Assembly (NCBI GenBank): GCA_958295665.1
Contig: OY282558.1
Location: 69,242,789-69,306,788, forward strand
Source of the DNA: Tipula vernalis
Taxonomy: Eukaryota > Arthropoda > Insecta > Diptera > Tipulidae
Direction: 5' to 3'
DNA length: 64,000 nt
Numbering within the stretch: the first letter of the stretch is position 1; the number at the start of each line of letters is the position of its first letter. Under the pieces are notes generated by a model. The model saw only the letters and a list, made by a program, of their open reading frames with translations. It was not told the origin of the DNA and did not search any database. Below are positions 1-9,939 of this stretch, in pieces. The position numbers were made by a program, and so were the translations under genes.

Positions 1-1036
1 TCAGTTTAGATTTTTTAACTGCTTCTATTTGCACTTTAATATGGAGTATTTCGCTGATTGCATAAATATTTTTAATGTCTTCTGTTCTTTCAAAAGACAA
101 CATATATAATGGAAGAGGAGTTTTGTCACCTCTTTTTAGCAGCTGTGTAACTTCTTTAATTTTGTTTTTTTTCTCCAAAAGATACTCTTTTATCTCTTCT
201 GGTTTGCATGAAGCGTGTAGCTTCCTAGCAATGACTTTGGTTTGCCTTGTCTGCTTATCTTCGTAAGAATACCACGCTGTCTTTTCTTCGTTAAGAGCTC
301 CTGTTAACTTTCTATAGCTATCACCGTCTGTGACATTTATTTTCATATCACCACTATTTACCGCTGTAGCTTGAAACTTTATATGATTGTTGTCCATGAT
401 GTTTCTAATACTCTGATAATTATTGCAATTAGTTATTATTACTGGAGGTGGCCGTGGCACTTTTTTCTCTAGTTGTACATTCTTACTTCCGGTTGGGAGT
501 TCATTACTTGATCGTTTCTGTTCCGACGGAACCTGAGCTTTATCGTCCTGTTGCACGTGCCTACTTCCGGTTGGAAGTTGCTCAGCTGATTGTTTCGAAT
601 CGGGTGAAATCTGTGGTGATTTACTCATCTTGAGTTCTTCCTCGTCTGTTTCATACATAACCTCTATAAGATCATTGGTTTTGTTTATCTTAGTGGTTTC
701 TTTCTCAGACATTACTGTATTTAGAGCATTTTTTAACTCCTTGTTTTCTCGCTGTAAGTTTTTGAGGTCTTTGTTTAGATTTAACGTTAACTTTTCTATT
801 TCGTAAATCTTATTTCGCAGTTCTGCGTTATCCCTTTCTAATGTGTTCGCTATTAGTGGTGGTGATCTACCCAAACTGGATTGTTGTTTAAATGGGTTGG
901 GTTGCCCAAAAGGGCTGTTAAACAATGATTGGCTCACTTCAGAATCCTTTGAGCAAGCCTCGTTAGAGGGTGGATTTGCCAACTGATTAGCTGGGTTACC
1001 GCCTGGGGTACAATTTCCTGAATCCGTTGTACTCAT
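1..1036 (-). CDS. Jockey-type LINE ORF1 (gag-like nucleic-acid-binding protein), partial
   Basis: A 345-codon minus-strand frame opens at the ATG ending at 1036 and stays open to the left edge, so the C-terminus is missing. The N-terminus is rich in N, P and S. Residues about 65-115 are charged and heptad-like, probably a coiled coil. A short duplicated motif (LPTGS) occurs twice near residues 155-185, followed by a KKVPRPPPVIITN segment. The last 120 residues (IKFQATAVNSGDMKI ... SFERTEDIKNIY) resemble the PRE_C2HC domain that precedes the CCHC knuckles in Jockey-group ORF1 proteins. Such proteins bind element RNA and accompany it to the insertion site. No stop interrupts what is visible, so the copy may be fairly young. 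The start is supported by a different, non-coding texture upstream. The clade is inferred from domain order, not from a search. Confidence 0.82.
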   Translation of the reverse strand, partial: MSTTDSGNCTPGGNPANQLANPPSNEACSKDSEVSQSLFNSPFGQPNPFKQQSSLGRSPPLIANTLERDNAELRNKIYEIEKLTLNLNKDLKNLQRENKELKNALNTVMSEKETTKINKTNDLIEVMYETDEEELKMSKSPQISPDSKQSAEQLPTGSRHVQQDDKAQVPSEQKRSSNELPTGSKNVQLEKKVPRPPPVIITNCNNYQSIRNIMDNNHIKFQATAVNSGDMKINVTDGDSYRKLTGALNEEKTAWYSYEDKQTRQTKVIARKLHASCKPEEIKEYLLEKKNKIKEVTQLLKRGDKTPLPLYMLSFERTEDIKNIYAISEILHIKVQIEAVKKSKL

Positions 1037-1215
1037 TGTTTATTTTACTGGTCATAAAGCATCTACCACTCTGACCAGTACGAGTTGGTAGTGGGTCTGG
1101 TTTGAGAAGTTCATTTACTAAATTCTCGGTAGTCAGTTATACCGCCGTGTCTCGGTCGCCAGACCCTCGTTAGTTATCTAGCAGGGTGCACCACGCGCAG
1201 GTGAGGATGACATTT
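1037..1215 (-). promoter_or_regulatory. Probable 5' UTR / internal promoter region of the Jockey-type LINE
   Basis: This is the stretch between the ORF1 ATG and the neighbouring BEL/Pao remnant. It is less AT-rich than its surroundings, with GCGCGTGGTGCACC in minus orientation near its outer end. Jockey-group LINEs carry their RNA polymerase II promoter inside the 5' UTR, so a promoter here is expected. I could not fix the transcription start or the element boundary. Confidence 0.3.
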
Positions 1216-1237
1216 GGACTATTTGTAGACCAATTAC

Positions 1238-1441
1238 TTAAGCCCCCTTTCCCACCCTGCTCGCATTTGACAGCATGATTTTGATTATGTCCTGTACAAG
1301 GCTACAGCATGCTCTCGAAATCTTAAAAAAATCTCTGTCAATGATAATTCCAATGCTGGTCTTTGATGAAGCGTTAAGCACGACACCAAGCTTTGTGGTG
1401 GTACTAGATTCTTTTAGTACCCCATGTTGAAGTAGGGACAC
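1238..1441 (-). pseudogene. BEL/Pao pol fragment, start of reverse transcriptase
   Basis: The minus-strand peptide begins LLQHGVLKESSTTTKLGVV, then LNASSKTSIG. This matches the opening of BEL/Pao reverse transcriptases, where the run HxxVxKxSSTTTKLRVVFDxSAKT is typical. After about 30 residues the resemblance fades (IIIDRDFFKISRACCS), so the catalytic core is gone. It has the same orientation as the BEL/Pao gag scraps at 2.15-2.64 kb and could be the other end of one heavily deleted element. Confidence 0.55.
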
Positions 1442-2149
1442 TCCAAACTCGCTCTTCTCTTGTACTTTGAATTCTTTCTTGTGGCCCTATCTTTTATATT
1501 ACTGCATGGAATCTATGTATTCCTCACGCAAGCCGCTGTCCACTTGCATGAAACGATGGAATGGCGCGATGGAACGACTCCCTCAACTACAAGACCGGTC
1601 TGAAGTTTGTGGACACTTTTATTGGACAAAAGTGTATGCGACTCCACATTGTGAAGTTTTTGGACATATACGTATATTTATTGGAATGTACATCTTTTAA
1701 CAGTGTATTTAAATTTTTTTGGAAAATTAATTAATCGACGAATTTCGCATGGAACAATAACGTGGTTCTTTATTATACCAGACAGCACGAATCTCAGAGA
1801 TTGGCTCATAAAGTGACTATATAGGTTGTAAAGAATTTAAATCACTCAGTGCCCTTTTGATGTGTGCCGTAGACATCGTTAATCTATTAATTTTCTAAAT
1901 TTTTGTGCAAGAGCCCTACGGCTTATATTAAAATATCAAAATGGCGCTAAGTTCTTTGATTTGTTGAAAAGAAAATAGGAAATGACTGTTATTATTAGTT
2001 GAGGCCTATTTTATTTGAATAACTTTATTTTTGTTAAATACACTGTAAAACTACACCGTACACTCGCATAAAAGCGATTTTTTTGTCTCAAAAAAATGCC
2101 CAAAAACTTCACACCGGTGATTCTAAGGCATCTCCTCTACGCAACAGAA

Positions 2150-2640
2150 ATTCAAATAGTTATTCAACCGTATGAGAATCCTTTTCTGCCGTGATTTCTT
2201 CTTCCAATTTATGTACTAGAATGTGAATCGTATATGGTTGCACTCTACAAGTCGTACATTAAGCCACTCCGTATATTCCCGGCAAAAGGTGGTAGATTTA
2301 GCCTTGGCAGACGAACTTCTACGTTTCCTGATTGAGTGAGATTGTAGTAATATAGTAATTCTCCTCGTACTCCTTGTCGGATTCCTGATCTTGATCCAAC
2401 TCAAAAATTTTGTTTTCAATGGATGTGAATTTCTCTGCATTCCTGTAATGAGGTTTCATCAGGATTCTTTTTAATACTGTTAATTATGAACGTCAACTTG
2501 CCCTTATTGATCGATCTCTGTTTCTTAAGTGCAACTAATCCAGAACCTTCTAAAATACTGCGATTTGCTTATTTAATCTTAAATTCTTCATAGGACAACG
2601 ACTTCTTCGTGACATAGGTTACGGATCACTGCGCTAAAAA
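2150..2640 (-). pseudogene. BEL/Pao gag N-terminal remnant (DUF1759 start)
   Basis: Reading right to left on the minus strand, three frames give pieces that line up with BEL/Pao gag. First comes LKKQRSINKGKLTFIINSIK near 2.5 kb. Then come NAEKFTSIENKIFELDQD and EENYYITTISLNQE near 2.35-2.45 kb. Last, after a frameshift, comes EVRLPRLNLPPFAGNIRSGL near 2.25-2.31 kb. The last piece resembles the conserved (V/L)xLPKxxLPxFxG start of the DUF1759 gag domain. At least one stop and one frameshift are present, so it is not functional. Confidence 0.6.
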
Positions 2641-2644
2641 GTGT

Positions 2645-4403
2645 ACGTATAAAAATATTTAAAACGATTACAAATATATGAATTGGAGAATTCATTTAAA
2701 TTCGATCAGTTTCCAATAAATGTAACATTACATTAGGTTATGATAAAGAATATAAACGATTTGGTTAAATTTAAAATCAATATGCAACTATTACGCTATA
2801 CCTTCACGATATCTTGCGGTCATATACATTTTGAATACCTAGGTATTCGCTACTATTTGAAATTAGCCATTTGGAAAATAATTTACACAATATTCCTCTA
2901 ACGATACACAATTGGAAAGTAGCTTTGCGAAACAAAATAAAATAACTGTTTGGTTCCTAGAATTTGGCATCAGTTATACAGCGCGAGTTTCAAATTTCAC
3001 AGTCTGTCCCAAAATGTATGTTTGTGATTTACTTGAACAATGTCAGGAAATTTAATACACCATACCAAATACGTGAAGCATGTGTATTGATTATATTGAA
3101 AATACCCTAATGGTAATATTTTGATAATAACGATACGTTACACAAATAGCACACACTGGTGTACATATACGTTTATATGTATGTATCTACCTCATAGGTA
3201 ATTCATTTTAATTTTAATAAGGTTCTGATTACGACTGATACTAAAAAAAAATTCTTACTGTTCTAATTTCTAATTTTAAATAATCTAAAATATCGTGCAA
3301 AACTAATTAGTTGACGCGTTACAATTTTTGTTCACAAGTGCGTCAACCATCAACAAAGAAAATAATATTTCTAAATTTGTGCGCGTTCAAACGTTTTACG
3401 TGAGCCGCACGCAGGTCGGTCACATTTTCTAAATTAAGGGTGATCGAAATTATTTCGTCGATGCGGTATAGTTGAAATATTGCGCGCATATCATACGACA
3501 CATAATTGAATTAATTCATTTAATAAATTGATTGATAGCCTCTGCGTACATATGTATGTATACATATGTAGTACAGAACTGATAGATCTGTGATGATGAT
3601 ATTAACAAATTGGAGGTCATTTCACGCATTGGAGGCCGCATTTAGTTCATTGCCATTGTGAATGATTTGCTAGTATACAGACGGACAACAACTATGGCTA
3701 AATGTCAATTAAATTGGCACAATTAAGTATAGTATTGTAACCAATTATATGTCATTACATTGATTTTTGTCCGTTGGTGTTTGATACACATTATTATTGT
3801 AAATTGTAAATATATGATTGATGTATTTTAAAGTGTAATTATTGGGTATAAAATTACGGGATCAAAGGCGGTTTATTTTATATATTGATGGGTATCGATG
3901 TGAATAATTCTTTATGGGAATCATTTGTCATTCTAATTTATTAAATTTAAACGTTATTTGTATCATCCAGTCATACATCAATCACATAATGTGATGGTGC
4001 TAACAAAGTGGTGGTTACAGGACAAGAAAAACTTTTGAATCTATATTTTAGTTGTAATCTACTGCAAAATATTACCTACACTTATCATAAGGCACACTAT
4101 GTAAATCGAGGCCAAGAACATTTTTTAGGAATTTGCTTAAGACATTTGTATGTATTTGTGGAAACTTTGAGAAGTACACTTTGATTATCTGGTCATTAAC
4201 TTTCTCAAAACATGCAAATTTAATAATGTAGCTGTACACAGTCCAGTATTATTTTATTAAATAAATTGGTTAGCATAATCGAATGGAGAGGAATTTATAG
4301 TCTGTTTGTCTCGTTGCCCCGGATGAACTTCATTGATCATTTGACTACAAAGCATTTCAGTACATTTATATACTTAATACGTGTATATATAACAATGGTA
4401 ATA
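2645..4403. other. Gene-less AT-rich stretch
   Basis: I see no coding pattern, terminal repeats or RNA gene here. The sequence is AT-rich with short alternating runs such as ACATATGTATGTATAC, common in fly intergenic DNA. Confidence 0.5.
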
Positions 4404-4565
4404 AGTTCACCGTCCCGTGTGGAGTTGCTAGCCTTCCATCGGGCGCATTCCCTGGTGGCGGATACAGGTACGCCCTAACCGACTCATCAGCGGGTATGTG
4501 GGAAATAAAATACCATTCGCGGACCAAAACTAGCTAGGGTTGATTCCCCGACTCTAATAACCGTC

Positions 4566-5880
4566 ATGGGAGGCACGAAAAGAGAAAATATTACAGTGCA
4601 GGGAGTAGGATCCTCAGTACCAGCGAAGTTTAGGGGCGAGCAAGCGGTCCCCACGTCGTCGTCATACAGCGACCGCAATGACTTAGAGGTGGTTCACTTG
4701 ACCTCTAATTCAGATAAAGTCACAAGTGCTGAGAACGAGGTAAAAATGCGCGAGGATTTAACGTCACAGAAGAAGATCGATGACCTCATCCGGAAGTATA
4801 GAAATAAAGAGAAAGATAGACTCCCTCTAGAGGGAAAGCTGCAGCCAACTATAAAAAGGGCTGTGACGAATGGCCTAGTAGAAATGGAGGAGTTGTTGGA
4901 TGCGATAGTCTCATGTCGCACCAACTGGAAGAAGGGAGAGGCGCAGCTCCAAGAATCAGGTTGGGAAGCGAGACCCAACCTTGACCAAGAGAGGTTGGAG
5001 GTACAGTCGATCAACCTGAAGAGGGGGAGAGACACGGCCTCTAGCTCGGAGGAGCCTGATCGAGGTACCAGATCCCGAAGGGTGACCGAGGAAGAAATGG
5101 CCGCAATACCCCCTTGGAAAATGGTAAATAAACGGCAGAAAACGGATCCACGGACGATGCTGTCATAATTGCATCCGGTGCACCTTTGGTAGAAGGAAAG
5201 AGTGAAAAACTGAGACCTAGAAGAAGGAGGCGGGAAAGAAAGAGAACGAAAAATAACGCGGTGGTCGTCAAACCGGTCGGCGAGAAAACGTACTCTGAGG
5301 TCCATGGTGCCATCCGACGAAACGTATGTCCGGATGACCCTGAACTCGTACTTAGGGCCATAAGAAAGACCAACGATGGAGGAGTGCTCCTCGAGCTAGA
5401 TCGCGGTTTAAATCTCGATAAGCTGAAGGACACTGTACAAGTGGCGGTAGGAAACGATGGACGGCCTGATACCTCGGCTGAAAATTGAAGTCCTTGACTT
5501 GGAGAGTCTTACTACCGAACAAGAGGTGATGAGGGCAGTTAAGCGCGATTCTGGTGATGTGGCTATAGGTGACGTTAAAGTTGATAAGCGGGAGCAAAGG
5601 AAAGCGGCCATTGAACTGATGATCTACCCGCTAAAAAACTGCTTACTCGAGGGCGTATTAAGATTGGCTGAGTCTTTGGACGCATTATTTCCGATATGGA
5701 CATATCAGGAATAACTGCGCAGGTCTTGACCGCAGCAATAAGTGTTGGAAGTGTGGCGAAAGTGGGCATAAGGCCGCGGTGTGCGAATCGCAACCAAAAT
5801 GCTTTACATGCACTGGAAAACCTGGTGGTTACAACTATGTACAAGGATCAGCTGTGAGACCTTCCAAAGGTTCCTGCGGC
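4566..5880 (+). pseudogene. R1-clade LINE ORF1 (gag-like), frameshifted
   Basis: Four reading-frame pieces make up one ORF1. The first, 4566-5168 (200 codons), is a charged N-terminal region. The second, around 5186-5480, includes GEKTYSEVHGAIRRNV and PELVLRAIRKTNDGGVLLEL. The third, 5457-5700, includes PRLKIEVLDLESLTTEQEV. The last carries the zinc knuckle CWKCGESGHKAAVC at 5743-5784, with a following CFTC at about 5800. This matches R1-clade ORF1, in which a structured domain (IRDLDxxTTxEEV-like) is followed by CCHC knuckles that bind RNA. The frame changes at about 5165, 5465 and 5700 show decay. The ATG at 4566 is the first after the 5' UTR and fits an ORF1 start. Confidence 0.7.
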
Positions 5881-5996
5881 GAAACTTGAACGGATGTAGA
5901 GCTGCGTAAGACCTATTGACGCAGCTTGTTTGTGAGGCAGAAGTCCAGTAGCAGTCGTTTGCAAGCAACACAAACTGGTTCTTAGATCCCTCGGGA

Positions 5997-6626
5997 ACTG
6001 CAGCAATATGGGTGTTCGATACCGATACTGGAAATGGCTACGTCTGGATAAGAAGTCGAAATGTTACGTTCTTTAGTGTGTATCTTTCACCGAACGATAT
6101 GATCTCTGAATTTCAATCCAAATTGAATGAACTGGAGGACTCTGCTCGTGATGTATCAGGAGAATTCGTGCTAGCCGGAGATTTTAATGCCCGCGCATGA
6201 GAATGGGGCATGCCACACCAAGATACCAGGGGGAGACACGGGTTGAATAGTGGTCGATTGGCGACCCGATTGATTCGGGACCTTAGTTAGTGGATTAATC
6301 ATGGCCACGCAGAGCTCGATTTCTTCACATGCCAGGTTTTTACTGGGCATGGCTATTTTGGGGCCTATTTGCATAAGATGGGAAAACTGATGTCACCTCA
6401 ATATCGATACTGCCCAGAAGAGTGTGATGACGTTTGTCATACATTCTTTCAGTGCGGTAGGTCCATTGAAGAAAGAAGACGGCTCGCTTCAGTATTTTAC
6501 GGGGTCACACCTGACACCATTGTTGAACCGATTCTGCGGTCTGATGTAGCGTGGCGAGCTTTCGCAGACTACGTTGGGTCAGTACTGCGGCAGAAGCGAA
6601 GCGATGGTTGTCTGGCGGACCCCTAA
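5997..6626 (+). pseudogene. R1-clade LINE ORF2 remnant: endonuclease joined to C-terminal zinc region
   Basis: One frame runs from about 5997 to the TAA at 6624-6626, broken by a TGA at 6198-6200 and a TAG at 6288-6290. The first part (NGYVWIRSRNVTFFSVYLSP ... GEFVLAGDFNARA ... EWGMPHQDTRGR) is the APE-type endonuclease with its GDFNA motif. It passes at about 6245 straight into SGRLATRLIRDL, TGHGYFGAYLHKMGK and a cysteine/histidine cluster (CPEECDDVCHTFFQC). In R1-clade elements these lie at the very C-terminus, beyond the reverse transcriptase. The RT is therefore cleanly deleted and the copy cannot retrotranspose by itself. Confidence 0.72.
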
Positions 6627-6700
6627 CAAAGTACGGTGTAGAATGTAAATGAGGGCCCCAGTCTGGGCTCTCTGTGGCATGTAGGAGAGAGACTTTTTGG

Positions 6701-6730
6701 TGAGGAAAAACCTCACACTGTCAAGTGAGG
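6701..6730 (+). other. Hairpin in the LINE 3' UTR
   Basis: CCTCAC at 6711-6716 pairs with GTGAGG at 6725-6730, and TGAGG at 6701-6705 competes for the same strand. LINE 3' UTR hairpins are often recognised by the element's own RT. That role here is inference. Confidence 0.4.
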
Positions 6731-6804
6731 TCCATCATCACTTGGCGTTGGCTTTTTGGAAAGTTTTAACTCCTACAATAAAAAAAAAAATAAAAATTAG
6801 TTCA

Positions 6805-7830
6805 TCGTGGTGTGAAGTTTGTCACACAAAGTACTGGAAAATTGTAGTCACTCGTTCTCTACTGGAAGGCGGTAGCGATCCTGGGTGAGGTCTCACCTGG
6901 AGCCAGGTTGAAGGTTGTGGCAAGAGAGAAAATTCCCAGCAGACCTAGAGAGCACGGTTCCTTCGATTGCAAACTGACATAAACATTATGGTACACTCTG
7001 GTCTGATTATTAATGGGGGAGATTACACTTCTGCATTCCACCGTACTAAAACACATTAACGATCGTTTGAATATTGCACAGTTCCATTTAGAAATTAGTT
7101 GTGGCTGGCGTGCCACCTCTACCAACGTACACCAAAGCATACCTGGATTCTCTGGTGCATGAATCCAGACTCCGCTGTGAGCAAAAATTCGACCTTTACT
7201 AAGCGCCCATCATTTGCAGCATTTTCATCAACTCGAAGTTTAACTTTCCCATACTATTTATGTAGTTTGTCTGTTTTCTAAAAAACTTTTGGTTTTCAAT
7301 ATTTTTTTTCGATAAGATTAAATATTAATAATTTAAAAAAAATTCAAGTGAAAATAACGGAAAAATTGCCAAATTTTTCAGGAAAATTTTAAATTTTTTC
7401 AAAGCTGGAGAAGAAGGAATCTAGTGTACAGCCAGGTAAGTCTTAGGTGCGTCTGTCCAAATATGTGAATTATAATCCGATTTGGTTCTGATATAGAGTA
7501 AAGTTTTGTATTGTATTTAAACACCTTGCTGCAATACCATTAGGCACAAGGCTTAGGCACACTTAGACCGGTGTCGGTCCATTGTGATATCAAAGGATAT
7601 ATCCCATTTACCCTTGCTGGAACCATTTTGAACTACTTGTATAGCGTAAAACGTCCCGCACTTTACTGTTTTCGAGATCCGCAGGTTGTCCATCTTGAAC
7701 TTACCCAAGCGTTTATACCATCTCAACAGCTTCTACAGAAGTCAGTTACCTCCAGTCCCAGCCTTCTTGCATATTCTCTAAAAAAGCAGTGTCCCATGAG
7801 AATTCATGCGACCGTTCTGAATTCACGTCT
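6805..7830. other. Unassigned stretch, no recognisable gene
   Basis: 6859-7140 (minus) has a 93-codon frame that I cannot match to any family. A short TGTGAAGTTTGTCAC motif at about 6815 resembles the tip of the inverted-repeat element at 16.3 kb. The rest is low-complexity or unassigned. Confidence 0.3.
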
Positions 7831-7835
7831 ACTTA

Positions 7836-9123
7836 GGCAGGCCACACACGTACAGTTTTAACTGACAGTTTTAACTGTACAGTTAAAACTGTCAGTTTAA
7901 ACTGTACGTGTGTGGGTATTTCGGTTCAGTTAAACTTAACTGTACAGTTTAACTGAGAACTTTAAAATTTTTATATGTTTAACTGAAACGATTAACTTAA
8001 CTGAACGTGTGTGGGGGCTTAACTGCACATTTCTCAGTTTTATGTCGAAATTTTGAGATGAGAGGACGTTTCATATAATAATTAAAACATTGAATTATAC
8101 AAAACTAGTTCTACTATTTATATAATTTTTGCACGCAAAGGCTACATACTATAAAATTTTGCGCTAGGATAGGCATAGCAAACGGCCTAAACGATGCAAA
8201 GATTTATAGTGTATCAGACAGCCAATCGGCCGTAAAGGCTCTTAGTTCTTGTACAGTTGAGTCAAGGCTGGTATGGGATTGTCTGAAGATTATTAAACAT
8301 CTGGCAGGCTCAAATAAGGTAACACTTATGTGGGTGCCAGGTCATACTGGAATCGAAGGAAACGAGGCAGCTGATGGCCTCGCCCGTGAGGGTTCTGCCT
8401 CTCCATTTATTGGACCAGAACCCTTCTGCGGCTTCACTAAGGGACACTTTAGAGCACCGGTAAAACGCTGGGAGGATCTTCAAAAGTCCTCCTACTAGCG
8501 CAGAGTTCCAGGTTTACGACAGGCAAAGAAATTTATATCACCTTCGTCTGTCAGGGTTAAGGAGTGTCTTGAACTTAGGAAACCTGAGTTGAGGCTGCTT
8601 ACTGGCTTCCTCACAGGTCATGTCCCCTTAAGATATCACCTTAATAAGATGGGCCTAAGTACGACAGATGGATGCCGCTTCGGCGATCTGGAAGCGGAAT
8701 AAGAGGAACATGTTCTGTGCCAATGCCCAGCCATTTTCCAGCAAAGACTTCAACATTTATGAGGGAGAACAATGAGCACGGATAGTATGTATCTTGTACC
8801 GGGTAGTAGTATTATCAGATTTATTAAGAGCCTGAATCTAGTGGTTCTTCTTCACTTAATTATTTTAATAAATTTAAATGGGAAGTTAAATTTCGTTTTT
8901 TAAGCCAATTCTTGCACCACTTTTGAGAATTTTTTTTATTTAATTTTTTTAATATTTAAAAAACCACACCGAGAGGAGGCAAATCGTTCCGCTCATTCAA
9001 ATCCATGATAATAACTGAAGGATTAGACTGAACGTGTGTGTGCATCTCAGTACACAGTTAAAACTGACCATTATAACTGCACAGTTAAAACTGTCAGTTA
9101 AAACTGTATGTGTGTGGCCTGCC
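7836..9123. mobile_element. TIR DNA transposon (non-autonomous), TTA target duplication
   Basis: The ends are GGCAGGCCACACACGTACAG at 7836 and its near inverse, ending CATACAGT...GGCCTGCC, at 9123. TTA flanks both sides (7833-7835 and 9124-9126). A 3-bp TTA/TWA duplication is characteristic of PIF/Harbinger elements (established); membership here is inference. Each end is built of repeated AGTTTTAACTG / CAGTTAAAACT motifs, and the left end folds on itself as a near-perfect palindrome at 7850-7908. CGTGTGTGG also recurs internally at about 7905, 8003 and 9033. No transposase is present. The middle contains LINE sequence of different origin. Confidence 0.68.
8155..8860 (+). pseudogene. LINE ORF2 3' end with RNase H domain (I/LOA-type)
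   Basis: The plus-strand frame reads IYSVSDSQSAVKALSS ... VTLMWVPGHTGIEGNEAADG at 8331-8384, a classic RNase H C-terminal motif with its HxGxxGNExAD signature. It continues into PELRLLTGFLTGHVPLRYHL and, after a stop, into a degraded C-terminal zinc region. RNase H in a LINE points to the I/LOA/Outcast group rather than Jockey. Stops follow at about 8500 and 8700. The segment lies inside the TIR element, so it was either captured or inserted there. A second copy of the same family lies at 17.4-17.95 kb. Confidence 0.68.
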
Positions 9124-9156
9124 TTAGGGATATTAATGTTCTAATGCGCCCCAAGT

Positions 9157-9430
9157 CTAGCTTTGGCGAAACTTATCCTTTTTCATTACACGTGATGGTG
9201 TTAGTTTCCTAATTGCTTGTTTAAGCGTTGTGATAGGCCTCTTTAGACTTGCCCTTTCCGGTTGTAGCTGGAGGGTCATAACGTGTCTAGCTAGTTCGTC
9301 CGGCCTGCAGTTCCCCAAGACGTTCGAGTGACAAGGGACCCAGATTAACTGGATGTTGAAATGCTCAAAGATGAGTGACAACTCAACGCCATCTGTGACG
9401 CCAGCAAAACTGTCCGATGTCGCGATATCT
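9157..9430 (-). pseudogene. LINE RNase H fragment, minus strand
   Basis: The minus-strand frame reads FEHFNIQLIWVPCHSNVLGN followed by CRPDELAR, the RNase H WVPGHSxxxGNxxADELA motif with the glycine of PGH changed to cysteine. It continues about 40 residues as a basic tail. Sequence to 9430 (DSFAGVTDGVELS in the same frame) extends it upstream. It belongs to a LINE family different from the one at 8.2-8.8 kb, judged by the RNase H text. Confidence 0.55.
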
Positions 9431-9939
9431 TATGAGGATACCAAATTATGCTTCAACCATGTGACGGCAGACTAACGGCAGATGAAAAGAACTCAAGGGC
9501 AGCTGAATAAAATTTTTAAGTTAAGAGCACAAAAGCACCCGAAATCTTAGTTTTTAAGATCGTGGCAACATTGACAAATTTTCAATATTTTCAAATTTAC
9601 CATAAATCCTTTGCGATTCGATATCCTAAACAAACACTTAAAACGATACGAAATAAAAAATTTTTGTCCGAGGGGCCGTTACTGATATAGAGAGCGCGGA
9701 TTTTTATGTAAATAAATATTTTTGCACATTTGGTCTTTTTTCGAATTTTTTATTTAGGCCAAATTCCAGACGAATTCTGGAAATTTTTACTCAAATTTTT
9801 TCGTTTTTTCCAACTGACAGAGTTAAAATAATTTACAGAATTTAAAAAATCGACAAAATTTAATGAATTTTAAAATTCATAACTTACCGAATTTTGAGAT
9901 TTTACATATGGAATTTAAAGGATTTATAAATTTGTATTT

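Larger units (their letters stand above)
4410..6798 (+). mobile_element. R1-clade LINE, internally deleted, both ends retained
   Basis: In order: a 5' UTR, a broken ORF1 with CCHC knuckles, the start of an ORF2 endonuclease, the extreme C-terminus of ORF2, a 3' UTR with a small hairpin, and an A-rich tail at 6779-6796. AGTTCA flanks both sides (4404-4409 and 6799-6804) and is a possible 6-bp target duplication. The endonuclease C-terminus and the whole reverse transcriptase are missing, so about 2-2.5 kb is lost relative to a normal R1-clade ORF2 (inference). Domain order and the C-terminal TGHGYFGAYLHKMGK signature support the R1 clade (R1/TRAS/Waldo relatives). Confidence 0.72.

Noticed and set aside
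4694..5433. Minus-strand frames of 130-203 codons opposite the R1-clade ORF1
   Set aside because: Antisense shadows of ORF1; the plus strand has the CCHC knuckles and conserved text.
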